A DNA stretch of 41,154 nucleotides from NCBI RefSeq assembly GCF_900110925.1, contig NZ_FOFP01000027.1, positions 1 to 41,154 of the forward strand, given 5' to 3'. Position numbers and translations under genes: made by a program. Below, piece by piece: positions 32,015 through 40,119 of this stretch. The notes below the pieces were generated by a model. The model ran no database searches. It had not been told where the DNA came from and was given only the letters and a program-made list of their open reading frames with translations. The stretch's first letter is position 1. Each line of letters begins with the position of its first letter. The stretch comes from Pseudomonas cuatrocienegasensis. Its GTDB lineage: Bacteria > Pseudomonadota > Gammaproteobacteria > Pseudomonadales > Pseudomonadaceae.

Positions 32015-32033
32015 GTTGTTCAGGCGTTCGCAA

Positions 32034-32204
32034 AGGCTATGTTCCAATTGACTGTTGCAGTCGTGCGCGACTCCCGTAGGAGCGCCGCCCCGGCGCGAAG
32101 CTTGTGGGCTATCTCAGAGACCGCTGAATGGCTGCTATTCGCCGCGAGGCGCGGCTCCTACGAGAAGTAGCGACACCGTGCAGCACAGAACTGGGACACA
32201 ACCT
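32034..32204. mobile_element. MITE-like element with internal REP pair, copy 2
   Basis: 171 bp, starting AGGCTATGTTCCAATTGACT and ending with the complement AGGTTGTGTCCCAGTTCTGT, so its inverted ends match each other and those of the 24223-24426 copy. ACCGTGCAGCACAG near the right end parallels GCCGTGCAGCACGG there. Flanks TCGCAA and TCTCAA (32028-32033, 32205-32210) are a 5-of-6 match, an aged duplication. Two inverted REPs lie inside (GTAGGAGCGCCGCCCCGGCG and GCCGCGAGGCGCGGCTCCTA). It separates pepN from its terminator. Confidence 0.7.
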
Positions 32205-32210
32205 TCTCAA

Positions 32211-32246
32211 AAGAGTGATCGGTGTCGCACCGGTCGCTCTTTTTTG
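32211..32246 (+). terminator. Rho-independent terminator downstream of pepN
   Basis: AAGAGTGATCGGTG pairs with CACCGGTCGCTCTT around TCG, then the T-run. It probably lay close to the pepN stop before the MITE inserted. Confidence 0.8.
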
Positions 32247-32585
32247 TGGGCTACAGGTTCGGATTAGCCCAGTGCCGAGCAGCCTTGGCGCCACAGCAGC
32301 GCCATCGTAAATAAATTCACCACTCAGTAGCGGCAGACTATTCGTGTCGCGCTAATATTGCGCCCCGGCCGCTCTAAGTCGGCGTTTTTCAGCAAATTCC
32401 CCGATTTTTTATACGGCTGTTTGAGCTGGCAACATGGCTGCTATGGCAACGACCCGCTGCCTTCTACCGAGTGTTCGGAGCCGGTGGTGCGCCCGTTGAA
32501 AAAAACAAGTCGTCGCAGTACGGCATTCGGTGATCCGCCCATGTGAGGTCACCCCACTATGATCTGTCTCACGGAGTACGTTTCG
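32247..32585. other. Long leader upstream of the DUF1302 gene
   Basis: About 340 bases with no gene I can support; a 62-codon frame at 32358-32546 lacks a ribosome site and any recognisable feature. The length suggests a regulated promoter region, but no operator or promoter was identified with confidence. Confidence 0.4.
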
Positions 32586-34547
32586 ATGCACATCACATCC
32601 CGCATGCGTGGCCTGCTGGTTGCGCCGGCCAAGGCTGGCTTTTCCCTGGCGGGAGTGCTGCTCGCCGCCCAGGCTCAGGGCGTGGAATTCAGTTTTGCCG
32701 ATAATGAAATCAGCGGTTCCATCGACACCACGCTGTCCTACGGTCAACTGTGGCGGGTGCAGGGGCAGGACGCGCGCAACAACGACATCAACAGCAATGA
32801 CGGTAACCGCAACTTCGATACCGGCCTGGTCTCCGAGGTGTTCAAGATCACCTCGGACATGGAAGTGACCTACCAGAACTACGGCGCCTTTGTGCGTGGC
32901 ACAGCGTTCTACGACACCCAGATCATGGACCGGCGCAACGACTACCGGAGCGCCAACGATCCGGCTCAACCGAGCCAGAACACCCCCAACGACAATCGCT
33001 TTACCTACGACACCCGGCATACGGCCGGGCGTGATGCGCAGATTCTCGATGCTTATGTGTACGGCAACTGGGATATAGGCGACACGCCGCTGACCGGGCG
33101 CCTGGGCCGCCAGGTGTTCAACTGGGGGGAGGGCCTGTTCTACCGCGGTGGCGTCAACACCACCAACCCGGTCGATGCCGCCAAGTTCCGCCTGCCCGGC
33201 GCGGAGGTGAAGGAGGTGCTGGTACCGGTGGAGGCGCTGAGTTTCAACATTGGCCTGAGCGATAACCTGTCGCTGGAAACCTTCTACCAGTTCAACTGGA
33301 AGGAAACCGCCATCGATCCGGCGGGCACCTTTTTCTCCGAGACCGATCTGTTCGCCGAGGGTGGCAACACCGCTTACACCACCATGGCGGCGCTGGGTGC
33401 TGCTGCTTTTCGCACCAACTATGCAGGTCTGAGCGGGCTGGGGGCTGGCGGCTTGACGGGCAGCGATTACCTCGACAGCAACGGGGTGTTCAAGGTCGCC
33501 TCTATCGGCTCCGACCTCAATGCCAAGAATGACGGCCAGTTTGGTGTGGCTTTGCGCTATATCGCCGAACAGCTGAACGCCACCGAGTTTGGGTTTTACG
33601 TCGTCAATTACCACGCCAAAGAACCGAGCATTTACGCGGACCTCGACGGCTTTTCCGGGCTCAACCTGGATACCATCACCAATGCTGCCAGCGCTGGAGC
33701 GATCAGCGATTATGCCTCCTTGCTGGCCGCCGCCTCGGTGAATGCGCCGGATGCCCGTGATCTGCTCGGCCTGGTCAATGGGGCCGCAACGGTCGATACG
33801 GCCAATCGCATCACCGCGCGCCGCGAATATGCCGAAGACATTCGCATGTACGGCTTCAGCTTCAATACCACCGTCGGCGAGGCCTCGGTATTTGGCGAGC
33901 TGGCCTACCGCCCGAACCTGCCGATTGGTATCGCCACCACCAACGACCTGCTCGGTGACCTGCTGACCCAAGCCCCTGCGCTGGCCTCGGGCCAGGTAAC
34001 CAATATCGGCGGGCAACAGGTGCAACTGGGCGATGCGATTCACAACTACGAGCGAGTCGAGGCGTTCAACACTTCGCTTGGCACGCTGTATAACTTCGGC
34101 CCGGCGCTGTCATTCGACTCGCTGTTTGGCGTGGCCGAACTCGGCTCCGAGCACGTACGCGGCAGCGATCTGCAGTATCAGTCGCGCAATGGCACGCGTT
34201 ATTACTCCAGCCGCGCCAATAACTCCTATATCAATGGTTACGACCGCGACGACCAGATCAACAAGAACGCCTACGGCTACACCCTGGTGCTGTCGGGTAC
34301 CTGGAACGATGTCTATGCCGGGGTCAACCTGTCGCCGTTCGCGGTGTTCAAGCATGACTTCAAAGGCAACTCGCACCAGACCGGCAACTTTATCGAGGGG
34401 CGCAAGGCCCATACCCTCGGTTTGCGCGCCAGCTACTTGAACAGCCTGGAAGCCGAACTGCAGTACACCGCGTTTTACGGCGCCGGGCAGAACAATGCGA
34501 GCCGCGATCGCGACAACCTCGGCGTGAACGTCAAGTATTCCTTCTAA
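32586..34547 (+). CDS. DUF1302 family outer-membrane protein
   Basis: A 653-residue protein with a signal peptide ending around AAQAQG (residue about 35), then EFSFADNEISGSIDTTLSYG, the conserved DUF1302 start. The rest alternates polar and aromatic strands (SLETFYQFNWKETAID, LGLRASYLNSLEAELQYTAF) and ends in Phe (LGVNVKYSF), features of an outer-membrane beta-barrel. DUF1302 proteins commonly pair with DUF1329 proteins and RND pumps in organisms using hydrophobic compounds. GGAG precedes ATG 32586. Confidence 0.87.
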   Translation: MHITSRMRGLLVAPAKAGFSLAGVLLAAQAQGVEFSFADNEISGSIDTTLSYGQLWRVQGQDARNNDINSNDGNRNFDTGLVSEVFKITSDMEVTYQNYGAFVRGTAFYDTQIMDRRNDYRSANDPAQPSQNTPNDNRFTYDTRHTAGRDAQILDAYVYGNWDIGDTPLTGRLGRQVFNWGEGLFYRGGVNTTNPVDAAKFRLPGAEVKEVLVPVEALSFNIGLSDNLSLETFYQFNWKETAIDPAGTFFSETDLFAEGGNTAYTTMAALGAAAFRTNYAGLSGLGAGGLTGSDYLDSNGVFKVASIGSDLNAKNDGQFGVALRYIAEQLNATEFGFYVVNYHAKEPSIYADLDGFSGLNLDTITNAASAGAISDYASLLAAASVNAPDARDLLGLVNGAATVDTANRITARREYAEDIRMYGFSFNTTVGEASVFGELAYRPNLPIGIATTNDLLGDLLTQAPALASGQVTNIGGQQVQLGDAIHNYERVEAFNTSLGTLYNFGPALSFDSLFGVAELGSEHVRGSDLQYQSRNGTRYYSSRANNSYINGYDRDDQINKNAYGYTLVLSGTWNDVYAGVNLSPFAVFKHDFKGNSHQTGNFIEGRKAHTLGLRASYLNSLEAELQYTAFYGAGQNNASRDRDNLGVNVKYSF

Positions 34548-34609
34548 CCCTGCGCAACCCCGGGTCTGCTTACAAGGCCTGGGACGATGATTCATCACGG
34601 AGAACCACG

Positions 34610-35869
34610 ATGTTCAACACGCACACGCTAATCAGCGCCGCTGCAGCCTTGGCGCTCTGCGCCGGTAGCGCTTTTGCCGGCGTTTCGCCGCAGGAAGCCG
34701 CCAAACTGGGTAACAGCCTGACGCCTTTCGCCGACGACAAACCGCTGTTCACCATCACTAAAGCCAACCTTGAACAGTACAAGGCCAACCTGACCCCAGG
34801 GCAAATCGCCCTGTTCGACACCTACCCCGACAGCTACCAGATGCCGGTCTACCCGTCGCGTCGTTCTGGTTCGGCACCGCAGTGGGTGTATGACAACACC
34901 CTGAAAAACGCCAGCAGCGCCAAGCTGCTCGATGGCGGCAACGGCTTCGCCGACGCCTATGGCGGTATCCCGTTCCCGATCCCCAGCAGTGGTGTGGAAG
35001 CGTTGTGGAACCACATGGCCCGTTACCGCGGCAGCTATGTCATTCGCCGTGCATCGGAGGTGGCGGTGCAGCGCAACGGCGCGTTTTCCCTGGTGACCTC
35101 GCAGCAGGAAGCGCTGTTCAAGTTCTACAACCCCAAGGGTTCCTACGCGGACCTCAACAACATCCTGTTCTATTACCTGTCGTTCACCAAGAGCCCGGCG
35201 CGCCTGGCCGGTGGCGCGGTGCTGGTCCACGAGACCCTCGATCAGGTCAAGGAACCGCGCCAGGCCTGGGGCTACAGCGCCGGCCAGCGCCGCGTACGCC
35301 GTGCGCCAAACCTGGCGTACGACACACCGATTGCCGCCGCCGATGGCCTGCGTACCGCCGACGACACCGACATGTTCAACGGCGCGCCGGACCGTTACGA
35401 CTGGCAATTGCTGGGCAAGAAGGAAATCTACATTCCCTACAACAACTACAAGGTCACCAGCCCGGAGGTGAAATACGACGACCTGCTGCAGGTCGGCCAC
35501 CTCAACCCGGCGCTGACCCGGCATGAGCTGCACCGTGTGTGGGTAGTAGAAGGCACGCTCAAGCCCGGCGCGCGTCATCTCTACTCCAAGCGCACCCTGT
35601 ACCTCGACGAGGACAGCTGGCAGGCCGCGGTGGTCGATCAGTACGACGGGCGCGGCGAGCTGTGGCGCGTCTCCGTGGCCTACCTGAAAAATTATTACGA
35701 CCTGCCCACCACCTGGTCAGCCCTCGATGTGTTCCATGATCTGCAGGCTCGCCGTTATCACGTGCAGAACCTGGATAACGAAGAGCCGAACACCATCGAC
35801 TTCAGCCAGCCGGCACCGGCGGACAGTTATTTCAAACCGGCTGAATTGCGCCGTCGCGGGACACGCTGA
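34610..35869 (+). CDS. DUF1329 family periplasmic lipoprotein-like protein
   Basis: A 419-residue protein with a clear signal peptide (TLISAAAALALCAGSAFAG). No lipobox Cys is seen, so it is probably soluble and periplasmic. Conserved DUF1329 features include LTPFADDKPLFTITKANLEQ, GGIPFPIPSSGVEALWNH, then AGQRRVRRAPNLAYDTP, and YSKRTLYLDEDSWQ. The fold relates to outer-membrane lipoprotein LolB/LolA-like sorting proteins (family knowledge, not tested). It follows the DUF1302 gene by 62 bases and ends in a terminator. Confidence 0.87.
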   Translation: MFNTHTLISAAAALALCAGSAFAGVSPQEAAKLGNSLTPFADDKPLFTITKANLEQYKANLTPGQIALFDTYPDSYQMPVYPSRRSGSAPQWVYDNTLKNASSAKLLDGGNGFADAYGGIPFPIPSSGVEALWNHMARYRGSYVIRRASEVAVQRNGAFSLVTSQQEALFKFYNPKGSYADLNNILFYYLSFTKSPARLAGGAVLVHETLDQVKEPRQAWGYSAGQRRVRRAPNLAYDTPIAAADGLRTADDTDMFNGAPDRYDWQLLGKKEIYIPYNNYKVTSPEVKYDDLLQVGHLNPALTRHELHRVWVVEGTLKPGARHLYSKRTLYLDEDSWQAAVVDQYDGRGELWRVSVAYLKNYYDLPTTWSALDVFHDLQARRYHVQNLDNEEPNTIDFSQPAPADSYFKPAELRRRGTR

Positions 35870-35892
35870 TAGTGCTGTAGTCTTCGTCCAAG

Positions 35893-35928
35893 GCCGCTAC
35901 AGGTGCCCTGCAGTCGTAGCGGCTTTTT
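35893..35928 (+). terminator. Rho-independent terminator after the DUF1329 gene
   Basis: GCCGCTAC (35893-35900) pairs with GTAGCGGC (35916-35923) followed by TTTTT. It separates the DUF1302/DUF1329 pair from the YCF48/MMPL pair. Confidence 0.75.
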
Positions 35929-36004
35929 CGTATCAATTAGTCGAATAAGGCGTCAATCACGCGGGTTTGCCTTAACAAAACATAACGTCACGCCGATTGT
36001 CAGG

Positions 36005-36016
36005 CCTTTCGAAAGG
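36005..36016. repeat. Perfect 12-bp palindrome
   Basis: CCTTTCGAAAGG, 21 bases before the target duplication of the downstream MITE. It could be a regulator site for the YCF48/MMPL genes; no known binder is recognised. Confidence 0.35.
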
Positions 36017-36039
36017 TCGATAGCATAGGTAGTCCGTTA

Positions 36040-36254
36040 TAGAGCGCCTCTAAAAACGTAGGCGAGGCAGCCAGCACAAGGCAAAAACAAGCGAAAAACG
36101 GTCGGAGTCGCGCTCGACTTTACGAGTTGTAAATGAGCATTTGATTCGCTTCGCTCACCCCTTCGGGGCCGTGCTAAAGCACGTTCAGCCTTACGGCTGT
36201 GAGCTTGTTTTTAACGCAGTGATGGCAACGCAGGTAGTTTTTAGAGGTGCTCTA
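36040..36254. mobile_element. 215-bp MITE with 18-bp inverted ends and TTA duplication
   Basis: The left end TAGAGCGCCTCTAAAAAC and the complement of the right end TAGAGCACCTCTAAAAAC differ at one base. Inner sequence AAAAACAAGC is also repeated in inverted form. The flanks are TTA at 36037-36039 and 36255-36257. No transposase inside. It is unrelated to the other two MITE copies. It ends 39 bases before the YCF48 start. Confidence 0.82.
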
Positions 36255-36293
36255 TTAAGCGGCACCACCTATAACAATAAAGGGGGAAGGTAT

Positions 36294-37385
36294 ATGAGTG
36301 AGCCCGTCATGCGGCGCACCCAGACCGGTCATGTTGCGCGTCTTCTGACACCGGTATTTAGCGTCCACTCGCCGCTGGCCAAAGCGCTCTCGCTCTGCAG
36401 TGTCTTGTCCATACTCGCATTCGGCGCCGTGCCGGTGAGCGCACAAACCACCAGCGATACCGCCAACTATTCCATCGAATCCGCCAAAGCCGTGCACAGC
36501 CTGCTGCTGGATGTCGCACTCGCCGGCAAACGCCTGGTTGCCGTGGGCGACCGTGGGCACATTCTGTATTCCGACGATCAGGGCGCCAACTGGACCCAGG
36601 CCAAGGTACCGACCCGGCAACTGCTCACCGCAGTTTATTTCGTCGATGCGCAGCACGGCTGGGCCGTTGGCCACGATGCCCAGATCCTCGCGACCAGTGA
36701 CGCCGGGGAGACCTGGACTCAGCAGTTCAGCGATCTGGAGCGTGAAGAAGGCGCGCCTTTCCTCGATGTCTGGTTCAAGGACCGCAACACCGGCTTCGTG
36801 GTCGGCGCCTATGGCGCGCTGTTCACCACCGAAGATGGCGGGCAGACCTGGGAGGATGTCAGCGATCGCCTCGACAGCGAGGACGGTTATCACCTCAACG
36901 CCATTGTCGGCGTCGAAGGCTCCGGGCTGTATGCCGTGGGCGAACTGGGCGGCATGTTCCGCTCCGCCGATTGGGGGCTGACCTGGGAAACCATTCAAGG
37001 GCCCTACGAGGGTTCGCTGTTTGGTGCTGTCGCCACGGGTGAGCCGGGCGGTCTGCTGGTTTACGGCCTGCGCGGACACCTGTTCCGCTCCAGCGATTTT
37101 GGCGACACCTGGGAGCAGATCGAAATCCAGACGCCGGGCAACGGCCCGCTGGAGTTCGGCCTGGCCGACGGCAACCTGCTGGCCAATGGCACCATCGTGG
37201 TGGTGGGGCATGGCGGCACGGTACTCAGCAGTACCGACAAGGGCCAGACCTTCAGCCTGGACAATCGCAGTGATCGCATTTCACTGGCCGGGGTTACAGC
37301 AACGGATAACGGCAACCTGATACTGGTAGGGCAGGGCGGTGTGCATCTCGCCTCGCTGTCTGGCGCCGATCTGGGCCAACAATAA
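36294..37385 (+). CDS. YCF48/BNR-repeat exported protein
   Basis: A 363-residue protein with an N-terminal membrane or signal segment (LSLCSVLSILAFGAVPVSAQ), then about seven beta-propeller blades with the BNR-type pattern SxDxGxxW: YSDDQGANWTQ, ATSDAGETWTQ, TTEDGGQTWEDV, RSADWGLTWETI, RSSDFGDTWEQI, SSTDKGQTFSL. The fold is that of the photosystem assembly factor YCF48. ATG 36294 follows GGGGGAAGG; a longer frame running back into the MITE is rejected. It is directly upstream of the MMPL transporter and probably a periplasmic partner of it. Confidence 0.88.
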   Translation: MSEPVMRRTQTGHVARLLTPVFSVHSPLAKALSLCSVLSILAFGAVPVSAQTTSDTANYSIESAKAVHSLLLDVALAGKRLVAVGDRGHILYSDDQGANWTQAKVPTRQLLTAVYFVDAQHGWAVGHDAQILATSDAGETWTQQFSDLEREEGAPFLDVWFKDRNTGFVVGAYGALFTTEDGGQTWEDVSDRLDSEDGYHLNAIVGVEGSGLYAVGELGGMFRSADWGLTWETIQGPYEGSLFGAVATGEPGGLLVYGLRGHLFRSSDFGDTWEQIEIQTPGNGPLEFGLADGNLLANGTIVVVGHGGTVLSSTDKGQTFSLDNRSDRISLAGVTATDNGNLILVGQGGVHLASLSGADLGQQ

Positions 37386-37403
37386 CAAGCCGGGAGCCTT
37401 TGC

Positions 37404-39758
37404 ATGAGTAAGCACCAACAACAACCCGCTTCGTTTCTCGAGCGGTTGATCTTCAACAATCGCCCGGCAGTGATTCTGCTCTGCCTGTTGATCAGCGTAT
37501 TCCTGTTCTACCAGGCCTCGCAGGTTCGCCCGCAGACCAGCTTCGAGAAGATGATTCCGCTGGGCCATCCTTACATCCAGAAGATGCTCGAGCACCGTAA
37601 CGACCTGGCCAACCTGGGCAACACCGTGCGTATCTCGGTGGAGGCGGTGGAAGGCGATATCTTCACCAAGGAATACATGGAAACCCTGCGTCAGATCAGC
37701 GACGAGGCGTTCTATATTTCCGGTGTCGACCGCTCTGGGCTGAAGTCGCTGTGGAGCCCCAGCGTGCGCTGGACCGAAGTGACCGAGGAAGGCTTCGCCG
37801 GTGGCGAGGTGATCCCGCAGACCTACGACGGTTCGGCCGAGAGCCTGGAAGAGCTGCGCAACAACGTGCTCAAGTCCGGCCAGGTTGGCCGTCTGGTGGC
37901 CAACAACTTCAAGTCGAGCATCGTCGACATTCCGCTGCTCGAAGCCTACCCGGATCCGAACGACCAGGGCACGCTGATCCCCCTCGATTACCAGCAGTTT
38001 TCCCACCAGCTGGAAGAAAAGATTCGCGAGAAGTACCAGGCGCAGAATCCCAATGTGAAGGTGCACATCATCGGCTTCGCCAAGAAGGTCGGTGACCTGA
38101 TCGATGGCCTGATCGGCGTGGCGCTGTTCTTCGCCGTAGCCATCGGCATCACCTTCGTCCTGCTGCTGTGGTTCACCCATTGCGTCAAGAGCACCCTGGC
38201 CGTGCTGGTCGCCACCCTGATCGCCGTGGGTTGGCAGTTGGGCATGCTCAATGTGCTGGGCTTTGGCCTGGACCCCTACTCGATGCTGGTGCCGTTTCTG
38301 GTGTTCGCCATCGGGATTTCCCACGGGGTGCAGAAGATCAACGGCATCGCCATGGCCTCCGGTGATGCGCCCGATGCCCTGGCTGCGGCGCGTATGGCCT
38401 TCCGCCAGTTGTTTATCCCTGGTCTGGTGGCATTGCTGTCCGACGCAGTCGGTTTCGTTACCCTGCTGCTGATCGATATCGGCGTGATCCGCGAGCTGGC
38501 CATCGGCGCCTCGGTGGGCGTGGCGGTGATTATCCTGACCAACCTGATCCTGCTGCCGGTGATCATTTCCTATATCGGTATCAGCCAGAAGGCGGTGAAG
38601 ATCAGCCGCGAAGAAGCTGCTCGTGAGCACCCGTTCTGGCGCTTCCTGTCCAAGTGCGCACACCCGATGGTCGCGCCGATTTCCGTGGTCGTGGCGGTCG
38701 TCGCCCTGGCTGGCGGCGTCTGGTACGGGCAGAACCTGAAGATCGGCGACCTTGACCAGGGCGCCCCGGAGCTGCACCCGGATTCACGCTACAACCTGGA
38801 CAACGACTTCGTCATCCGCAACTACTCGACCAGCTCCGACGTGCTGGTGATCATGGTCAAAACGGCCACCGAGGGTTGCTCGACCTACCCGACCCTGTCA
38901 GCCATGGACGAGCTGATGTGGCGGATGGAAAACACCGAAGGGGTGCAGTCGACCATCTCCATGGTCACCGTGTCCAAGCAGGTGATCAAAGGCATGAACG
39001 AGGGCAACCTGAAATGGGAAACCCTGTCGCGTAACCAGGACGTGCTGAACAACTCCATCGCCCGTGCGGACGGCCTGTATAACGCCGACTGCTCGGTGGC
39101 GCCGGTGCTGGTGTTCCTCAACGACCACAAGGCCGAAACCCTCGAGCGCACCGTGGCAGTGGCCGAAGCCTTCGCCAAGGAGCACAACCGCGAAGGCCTG
39201 GAGTTTGTCCTGGCGGCGGGCAACGCCGGTATCGAAGCCGCGACCAACGAAGTGATCGCAGCGTCCGAGACCACCATGCTGATCGCGGTGTACGCGGCGG
39301 TGAGCATCATGTGCCTGCTGACGTTCCGCTCGCTGGCGGCAACCCTCTGCGTGATCCTGCCGCTGGTGCTGACCTCGGTACTGGGTAACGCCCTGATGGC
39401 CTTTATGGGCATCGGCGTCAAGGTTGCCACCCTGCCGGTGATCGCCCTCGGCGTGGGCATCGGCGTCGACTACGGCATCTACATCTACAGCCGCCTGGAG
39501 ACCTACCTGCGCCAGGGCCTGTCGCTGCAAGACGCCTACTACGAGACGCTCAAGTCCACCGGTAAGGCCGTGCTGTTTACCGGTGTGTGCCTGGCCATCG
39601 GCGTGGCGACCTGGATCTTCTCGGCGATCAAGTTCCAGGCCGACATGGGCCTGATGCTGACCTTTATGTTCCTCTGGAACATGATCGGCGCGATCTGGCT
39701 GCTGCCGGCCCTGGCCCGCTTCCTGATCAACCCGGAAAAACTCCGCGCCAAGGGCTAA
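37404..39758 (+). CDS. MMPL/RND superfamily transporter
   Basis: A 784-residue inner-membrane exporter with two sterol-sensing-like halves. Helix 1 is about 25-42 (AVILLCLLISVFLFYQAS). Blocks of five helices lie at about 230-395 and 620-770 (LFFAVAIGITFVLLLWFTHC; MLIAVYAAVSIMCLLTFRSL), each followed after a large periplasmic loop. The motif VIALGVGIGVDYGIYIYSRL contains the proton-relay Asp typical of RND proteins. It lacks a fused adaptor. With its YCF48, DUF1302 and DUF1329 neighbours it suggests export or envelope movement of lipids or other hydrophobic molecules. Confidence 0.9.
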   Translation: MSKHQQQPASFLERLIFNNRPAVILLCLLISVFLFYQASQVRPQTSFEKMIPLGHPYIQKMLEHRNDLANLGNTVRISVEAVEGDIFTKEYMETLRQISDEAFYISGVDRSGLKSLWSPSVRWTEVTEEGFAGGEVIPQTYDGSAESLEELRNNVLKSGQVGRLVANNFKSSIVDIPLLEAYPDPNDQGTLIPLDYQQFSHQLEEKIREKYQAQNPNVKVHIIGFAKKVGDLIDGLIGVALFFAVAIGITFVLLLWFTHCVKSTLAVLVATLIAVGWQLGMLNVLGFGLDPYSMLVPFLVFAIGISHGVQKINGIAMASGDAPDALAAARMAFRQLFIPGLVALLSDAVGFVTLLLIDIGVIRELAIGASVGVAVIILTNLILLPVIISYIGISQKAVKISREEAAREHPFWRFLSKCAHPMVAPISVVVAVVALAGGVWYGQNLKIGDLDQGAPELHPDSRYNLDNDFVIRNYSTSSDVLVIMVKTATEGCSTYPTLSAMDELMWRMENTEGVQSTISMVTVSKQVIKGMNEGNLKWETLSRNQDVLNNSIARADGLYNADCSVAPVLVFLNDHKAETLERTVAVAEAFAKEHNREGLEFVLAAGNAGIEAATNEVIAASETTMLIAVYAAVSIMCLLTFRSLAATLCVILPLVLTSVLGNALMAFMGIGVKVATLPVIALGVGIGVDYGIYIYSRLETYLRQGLSLQDAYYETLKSTGKAVLFTGVCLAIGVATWIFSAIKFQADMGLMLTFMFLWNMIGAIWLLPALARFLINPEKLRAKG

Positions 39759-39780
39759 ACCCCGCACCGCAGCACCTAAA

Positions 39781-39806
39781 ACCGCAGCCTAGGCTGCGGT
39801 TTTTTA
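39781..39806 (+). terminator. Rho-independent terminator after the MMPL gene
   Basis: ACCGCAGC (39781-39788) pairs with GCTGCGGT (39793-39800) around CTAG, followed by TTTTT. Confidence 0.88.
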
Positions 39807-39810
39807 TTGC

Positions 39811-39960
39811 CGTAGGGTGCGCCGCGCGCACCAACTCTTCCCCGAATGCCCACAGGCGCATTTCCTTCAATACCCACTTTGCAGTCGTAGCCTGGGTCGA
39901 GCGAAGCGACACCCGGGGAATGTGTATACGCATAAGTTTGCGGATAAATTCGCTCCTATG
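39811..39960. repeat. String of short intergenic repeats
   Basis: Three palindromic units follow one another: GTGCGCCGCGCGCAC near 39817-39831, a CCTGGGTCGAGCGAAGCGAC / ACCCGGGG unit near 39888-39918, and GCGGATAAATTCGCTCCTAT (39940-39959), whose last part matches the REP at 24150-24186. Repeats of this sort are common in Pseudomonas intergenic DNA. The remaining 160 bases before the ABC gene contain no gene I can support. Confidence 0.5.
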
Positions 39961-40119
39961 AAGGTGTCCAGCAACCAATTCATGGTCAGCCTTCAGCGGT
40001 GGAGAACGGGGCATCGGAAACTGTGATCTGTTCGCTATTCACTAGCTTGTGCAATATTTAGTTACGAGTAGTATCGATTTTTTGTGGCGTTGTGCCACTG
40101 CTATGCATGGACGCAAAAA

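Noticed and set aside
29294..32047. 917-codon open frame on the minus strand
   Set aside because: It mirrors pepN, whose motifs are complete; long antisense frames are common in GC-rich genes.
32409..34043. 544-codon minus-strand frame
   Set aside because: Antisense shadow of the DUF1302 gene; low-complexity translation with no motif.
36141..36293. N-terminal extension of the YCF48-like protein into the MITE
   Set aside because: The extension lies in the MITE and would bury the signal segment; a good ribosome site precedes ATG 36294.
37281..38777. 498-codon minus-strand frame
   Set aside because: Antisense shadow of the MMPL gene, rich in His/Gln as such shadows are.
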